Below, piece after piece: positions 60,408 to 64,000 of a stretch of 64,000 nt of DNA. Each line of letters begins with the position of its first letter. Within the stretch, counting starts at the first letter, position 1. Source of the DNA: Alligator mississippiensis (Eukaryota > Chordata > Crocodylia > Alligatoridae); assembly GCF_030867095.1 (NCBI RefSeq), contig NC_081831.1, positions 67,470,716 to 67,534,715 of the forward strand, given 5' to 3'. The translations under genes and the position numbers were made by a program. The notes under the pieces were generated by a model, which saw only the letters and a program-made list of their open reading frames with translations, made no database searches and was not told the DNA's origin.

Positions 60408-61449
60408 GGCTAGGAACAGACATTACACATAAACTGGTTTAAGTGATCAGAAACTGTTTTAAACCTGTAACAGAACAGATGTTCAGTGCACATAAACCAG
60501 TTTGAAAATGGCTGAAACCAGTTTGAGATAAACCTGGTTGAATGTAGTATCAAGAGTTAACTGATTTGGCTCAAACCGGTTTATGCGATGTCTGACCCAG
60601 ACCCCTTGCTAGTTTAAGATTATTCCCCCCCAGCCCTTCTGCTTTAGCAGACACCTCCGGATTAGCTAGCAGACCCCATGCTGGCTACAGTCCATGCTGT
60701 GGGAGAGACAAAGGCAGACAGGCTTTTTGGAGCTAATCAACAGGTAGCTTAATGTCCTTCCTTGGAAACGTTTGAGAAGAGCTGTTTGCTCCCCTCCCTC
60801 CCCATCACCACTCTGCTAAGCACAAATTCCCCCCTCCCCTCTGCCTTTGCTGAAATGTCCATGTATTAGGCAGCAGACTACATGCTGGGTCTGTGCTGAA
60901 TCAACAGATAGCTGGTAATGTCTCTCTGTTGTTTTCTTAATGGGGCAATAAACACTGAGATAAGGGTGATAAACACTGTATCAGCTCCCCCCTCCCCCCA
61001 TCCCACCCTTGGCTTGTTTGCCTGTCAGTTTGCTGCAGGCAGTATACAGAAGCAGGGAGGGAGAGTGAAAACTTCTGTATCATCAACAGATGTGTGCATT
61101 GCACACACCCTCCTTGCCTCAGAGTGATAGCCCAGGGCTGTAGGCTGGCAACACCCCCGTCCCTTGAAAAGCCTGGGACTGCAGGCAGGGTGGTTCACAC
61201 CCCTCCCTAATCAGAGCCCTGCTAGGGCCTGGCCACATCCCCCTCAATTTAGCTCTGTGGAAGGGAAGGGAGGGCTGCTCTACCACTCCCCAGCTTCCAG
61301 CCTGAGCCACTGCAGGCATGTGCCTCAATTTCCTCAGTCCAGAGGGATTGTCTGTATGGTTGGAAACTAGGTCAGCCTAGCCAGGTTAGACTAACCTGCA
61401 AAGATTGAATCAATTCAGGCTCAGGCTTTTTGAATGTCTGTCCCTAGCC
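60408..61449. mobile_element. AAACCGGTTTAAG-type DNA element, copy 2, with TIRs
   Basis: Termini GGCTAGGAACAGACATT (60408-60424) and AATGTCTGTCCCTAGCC (61433-61449) are inverted repeats at 16 of 17. The left 215 bp match 52585-52810, including three spaced copies of an (A/T)AAC(C/T)(G/A)GTTT(A/T)AG word. The GC-rich interior carries no transposase. TAT flanks both ends but a longer target duplication is not visible, so superfamily is open. Confidence 0.8.
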
Positions 61450-61581
61450 TATACGTTCAGGAATCTTATAGCAGAGGCTAAAATAATAATGCTGGTCTGC
61501 ATATACCTCCTAAAGATACCCAGGATATTCTTAAGTACACAGAGTAGGCTTAGGAGTGCTAACCACTCCAGTGTTCAAACC

Positions 61582-62069
61582 CAGGAGTTGAGAACATCCA
61601 GCCCGCGGCCTGGATCTGGTAGAGCTGGAGGGATTTGCCTGTGCCTGCACCTATGCCCACACCAAGGCTAGACAGCAAGGAGCTGTGTCAGGACCTGGGA
61701 GTTTCTAGTTGTGCCTGCACCACTGCTGCTTCTCCGCATCCCCATTGGCCCCCAGGACTGTGGCATGAGTGCAGCTTCCAGTGAGTGGGAAGCTGTAGCT
61801 ATGCCAGAGCCAGGCAGCTCACATCTGTGCCTGTGGTAGCAGCACAGATGCAGTTAGCAGCTGCCCAGCCCTGGTGTAGCTCCCTAGAAGCTGCACGCAC
61901 ACCCCAACTGAGGAGTAGGGGGCTGAGAAAAGTGTCAGTAGCACAGGCACAGCTCACAGCTGTCTGGCCCTGATGCAGGCCACTGACATGCCGCTAAAGC
62001 CACCCAGCCCGCGTCAGACCGGAGCCGGATTGTTCTGGCCCATGACTTTTTAAAGGTTGCCAGCCTCTG
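61582..62069. mobile_element. Probable hAT-type element, 488 bp
   Basis: Starts CAGGAGTTGAGAACATCCAG CCCGCGGCC and ends AAAGGTTGCCAGCCTCTG, whose complement CAGAGGCTGGCAACCTTT resembles the start of many hAT/Charlie elements. Flanking octamers TTCAAACC and CTTTAACC agree at five of eight. The body is GC-rich with repeated TGCCTGTGCCTGCACC-like and GCACAGGCACAGCT words. Confidence 0.55.
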
Positions 62070-62077
62070 CTTTAACC

Positions 62078-63175
62078 TACTTTCTTTTACCCTGGCACTG
62101 TCTCTGACACAGCAGTAGGCCCAGTACTAGCACATATTACATTCAGATTTGACATTTACTAATCTCCCTCTGTTCAAAAGATTATTAATATTCTGTGGTG
62201 CCAGCAAACCAAAATAAATGCTTTTATGGAGGGCTCTAAATGTCAAAGTTTAACTCCAACACCTATTGTTTTTCAGTTGGGCGCCAAGATAAAAAACCCT
62301 ACATACTTGGGGAACATAATTCTGGAAAGGGTTTTATGGGAAATGATCTGGCAGATAGTAAAAAGCTACAGCAAAGCATGATTTTTGAAGGTCAGGTTTC
62401 TTTCACGTGAAACCCCAAACCCACTAAATGAAATATCAGCTGCATTCCTAGAAATCTGAAGTGATTCTGGCTACGGAGAACAAATACTGCACTGTTATTT
62501 CCGAAGAGCTCCTGCTTGAAAGTGCCTATACTTATTTCCGTGTGCTCGACTGACATGCATGTAAAATGTATATTGCCAGAATCACAGCCCTAGGAGCACT
62601 ACTCAAGTGGCACACAGGGAGTTTGCCCACAACTCATTGAAGGGCAGTCCCTTTGGGGGCTACTGCCCTACCTACAGAAGGTGAGGGGTTATACAACTTA
62701 GGGGATGTTCTAACCTAACTTAGGGTTGCAACTGGAAGAGAATGCAAGTCTTAGGAAAAAATTTTGCCCATAATGGTGATGATTTGGGATAGCAGGAGTA
62801 TAACTGGATTATCACTGCCAAATTGTGTGCAGTTCTGGATGTGCTGTTTTCTGCCACTGTAATTAAGTAATTTGCATATTAGAAATTAATTTAGATATAA
62901 ACAGAACCATCAGCTTTATGACATTTTGTGGATTTAGTGCAGGTAAAAGGCGTCACTGACAGGCATAACCCATTTCATGAAGAAAAGGTAGTGTGGTGAT
63001 ATATAGCTACTCCTTGTGCCAGATTCCTTTTAACAGGGTTCATTTTCCCCAGGGTTTCGTTGCCCAGTATGGACAATACATTCTAACAGTGTTATAAGAT
63101 GGTGTAAAGATGGTAGGGAGAAGGTAACCCGTGGCACTGTTGCTAACAAGTTTTGCTTTCTTAGTAACATGGTTT
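62078..63175. other. Intron 4 segment, nothing recognised
   Basis: Unique-looking AT-rich DNA. 62200-62600 contains long unbroken non-repetitive stretches that might be conserved. There is no coding signal. Confidence 0.35.
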
Positions 63176-63179
63176 CTTC

Positions 63180-63305
63180 CATTTGCATTGTTCGGGACAG
63201 GAACGGTCTTTTTGTTCTGTTTGTATACAGTGCCTAGCACTACAGGGTCTGGCCCATGACAAGGACTCTGAAGTGCTTTTACACTACACATAAAGATAGT
63301 AATGG
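63180..63305 (+). repeat. Ancient SINE/LINE tail (TGTACAGCGCCTAGCAC type)
   Basis: TTTGTATACAGTGCCTAGCA, CTACAGGGTCTGGCCCATGA and an ATAAAGATAGTAAT end follow the order of a tail that is frequent in amniote DNA (TGTACAGCGCCTAGCACAATGGGGTCC..., in part). I do not fix the family (L2/MIR-like). Confidence 0.55.
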
Positions 63306-63850
63306 TTCTCGGGAAAGGTGAAGTGACACTAGAAAACTGGTATTAATGGCTGTGTTTGCAGTGTACAGTGGCTCTAACTCTCTCCGCAGAAAAGTACAAA
63401 AAACCATTGTAAGATAACCTGTGTAATCAGCCTGCTTGTACCACTCCCACCTACCCTAACTGCATCCACAGAAAAGCAGCAGCATGCCTTTCTCAGTAAA
63501 GCACTGTAGCAGCATGAGACTTTGCCATCAGTGCTGGTATTTATTACATTTTGACCATAGAGCTCCAGAGAATAACAGGAACATAGACAACATTTTCGTT
63601 GTGCGGAGAGAGGGCAGGAGAGAGAATTACAGTTAAAATAATAACTACTGAGTATCACTTAAATATAGTACCATGATTATATGTGTTTACATTTAATAAA
63701 CTGAGCTATAAAAATCAGTGTTTCCTTTATTAATCCGACTGCCATTTTGGAGCTGGGGAAGTGGAGACTAATCTCCCACTTGCTCACACTCACAGTTAAA
63801 CTACTTGGCCAGGATTCTTGCATGAAGCATTCATTTTTCATTTGTTCCAG

Positions 63851-63996
63851 AGGATTCGCTTTTCTCGATGAGCAGTAAAATCACTGGGAAGTCCTGCGAG
63901 TACAATGGCACAACCTACCACCATGGGGAAATGTTTGTGGCAGAAGGGCTTTTTCAGAACAGACAGCCCAACCAGTGTGCCCAGTGCAGCTGCTCA
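63851..63996 (+). CDS. CHRDL1: CHRDL1 coding exon 4: linker and start of VWC domain 2
   Basis: The acceptor TTTGTTCCAG and the donor TGCTCA|GTAA at the very end of the window bound 146 bases. With the split Glu codon it encodes residues 102-150: a linker [14 protein letters not shown], then [20 protein letters not shown] and [15 protein letters not shown]. This is the first half of VWC domain 2, with cysteines at residues 117, 144, 147 and 149. The linker differs from human (EDSLPPVNNK in part), while the VWC part is almost identical. The exon ends in phase 0 before the GNVYC half. The rest of VWC2, VWC3 and the C-terminal region lie beyond the right edge. Confidence 0.97.
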
Positions 63997-64000
63997 GTAA

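Larger units (their letters stand above)
36451..63850 (+). other. CHRDL1 intron 4 (27.4 kb)
   Basis: GT at 36451 and AG at 63849-63850 (TTTGTTCCAG). The intron joins VWC domain 1 to the linker and VWC domain 2. It is packed with non-autonomous DNA elements listed separately. No other gene is proven inside it. Confidence 0.9.

Overview
The window looks like nuclear DNA of a crocodilian (or close sauropsid relative). It has long AT-rich non-coding stretches, two sharp CpG islands, CR1 LINE 3' tails of crocodilian type, MIR-like fragments, many small hAT-type and foldback DNA elements, and split genes with GT/AG introns. There are no bacterial operons, CRISPR arrays or phage genes.

The only protein-coding gene I can prove is the 5' half of CHRDL1 (chordin-like 1, also ventroptin/neuralin-1) on the + strand. 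Four exons splice in phase: first coding exon with start codon and signal peptide (28675-28820, ATG at 28724), then 30729-30841, 36357-36450 and 63851-63996. Together they encode 150 residues: a signal peptide, a complete first VWC domain with all ten cysteines, and the start of the second VWC domain. The gene runs off the right edge exactly at a splice donor. A CpG island at about 25.9-26.75 kb, 2 kb upstream of the first coding exon, is the natural promoter/untranslated exon 1 candidate.

Region by region: 1-4.5 kb is intergenic or belongs to a leftward gene, with a CR1 fragment and a small TIR repeat. A second CpG island (about 4.5-5.55 kb) carries a GC-box array. By the human gene order (CHRDL1 next to PAK3, divergent) it could be the promoter of a leftward PAK3, but no PAK3 exon is visible. 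The 5.6-25.8 kb segment is intergenic, with a pogo/Tigger element flanked by TA, MIR and CR1 pieces, a 98-bp inverted repeat and a GC-rich hairpin-ended element. CHRDL1 fills 25.9-64 kb; its introns, especially the 27.4-kb intron 4, are crowded with hAT-type non-autonomous elements. Three of these have perfect 8-bp target-site duplications.

I find no convincing previously undescribed system. The most useful leads are the well-bounded DNA transposons (48.8, 50.8 and 54.2 kb), families with foldback architecture, the Tigger-type remnant whose transposase tail has become a Lys/Pro-rich repeat, a U2 snRNA fragment antisense in intron 3, a G-tract next to the first coding exon's donor, and an unexplained exon-like coiled-coil ORF at 52.0 kb. 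Long GC-rich ORFs are shadows of CpG islands or repeats and were left out.
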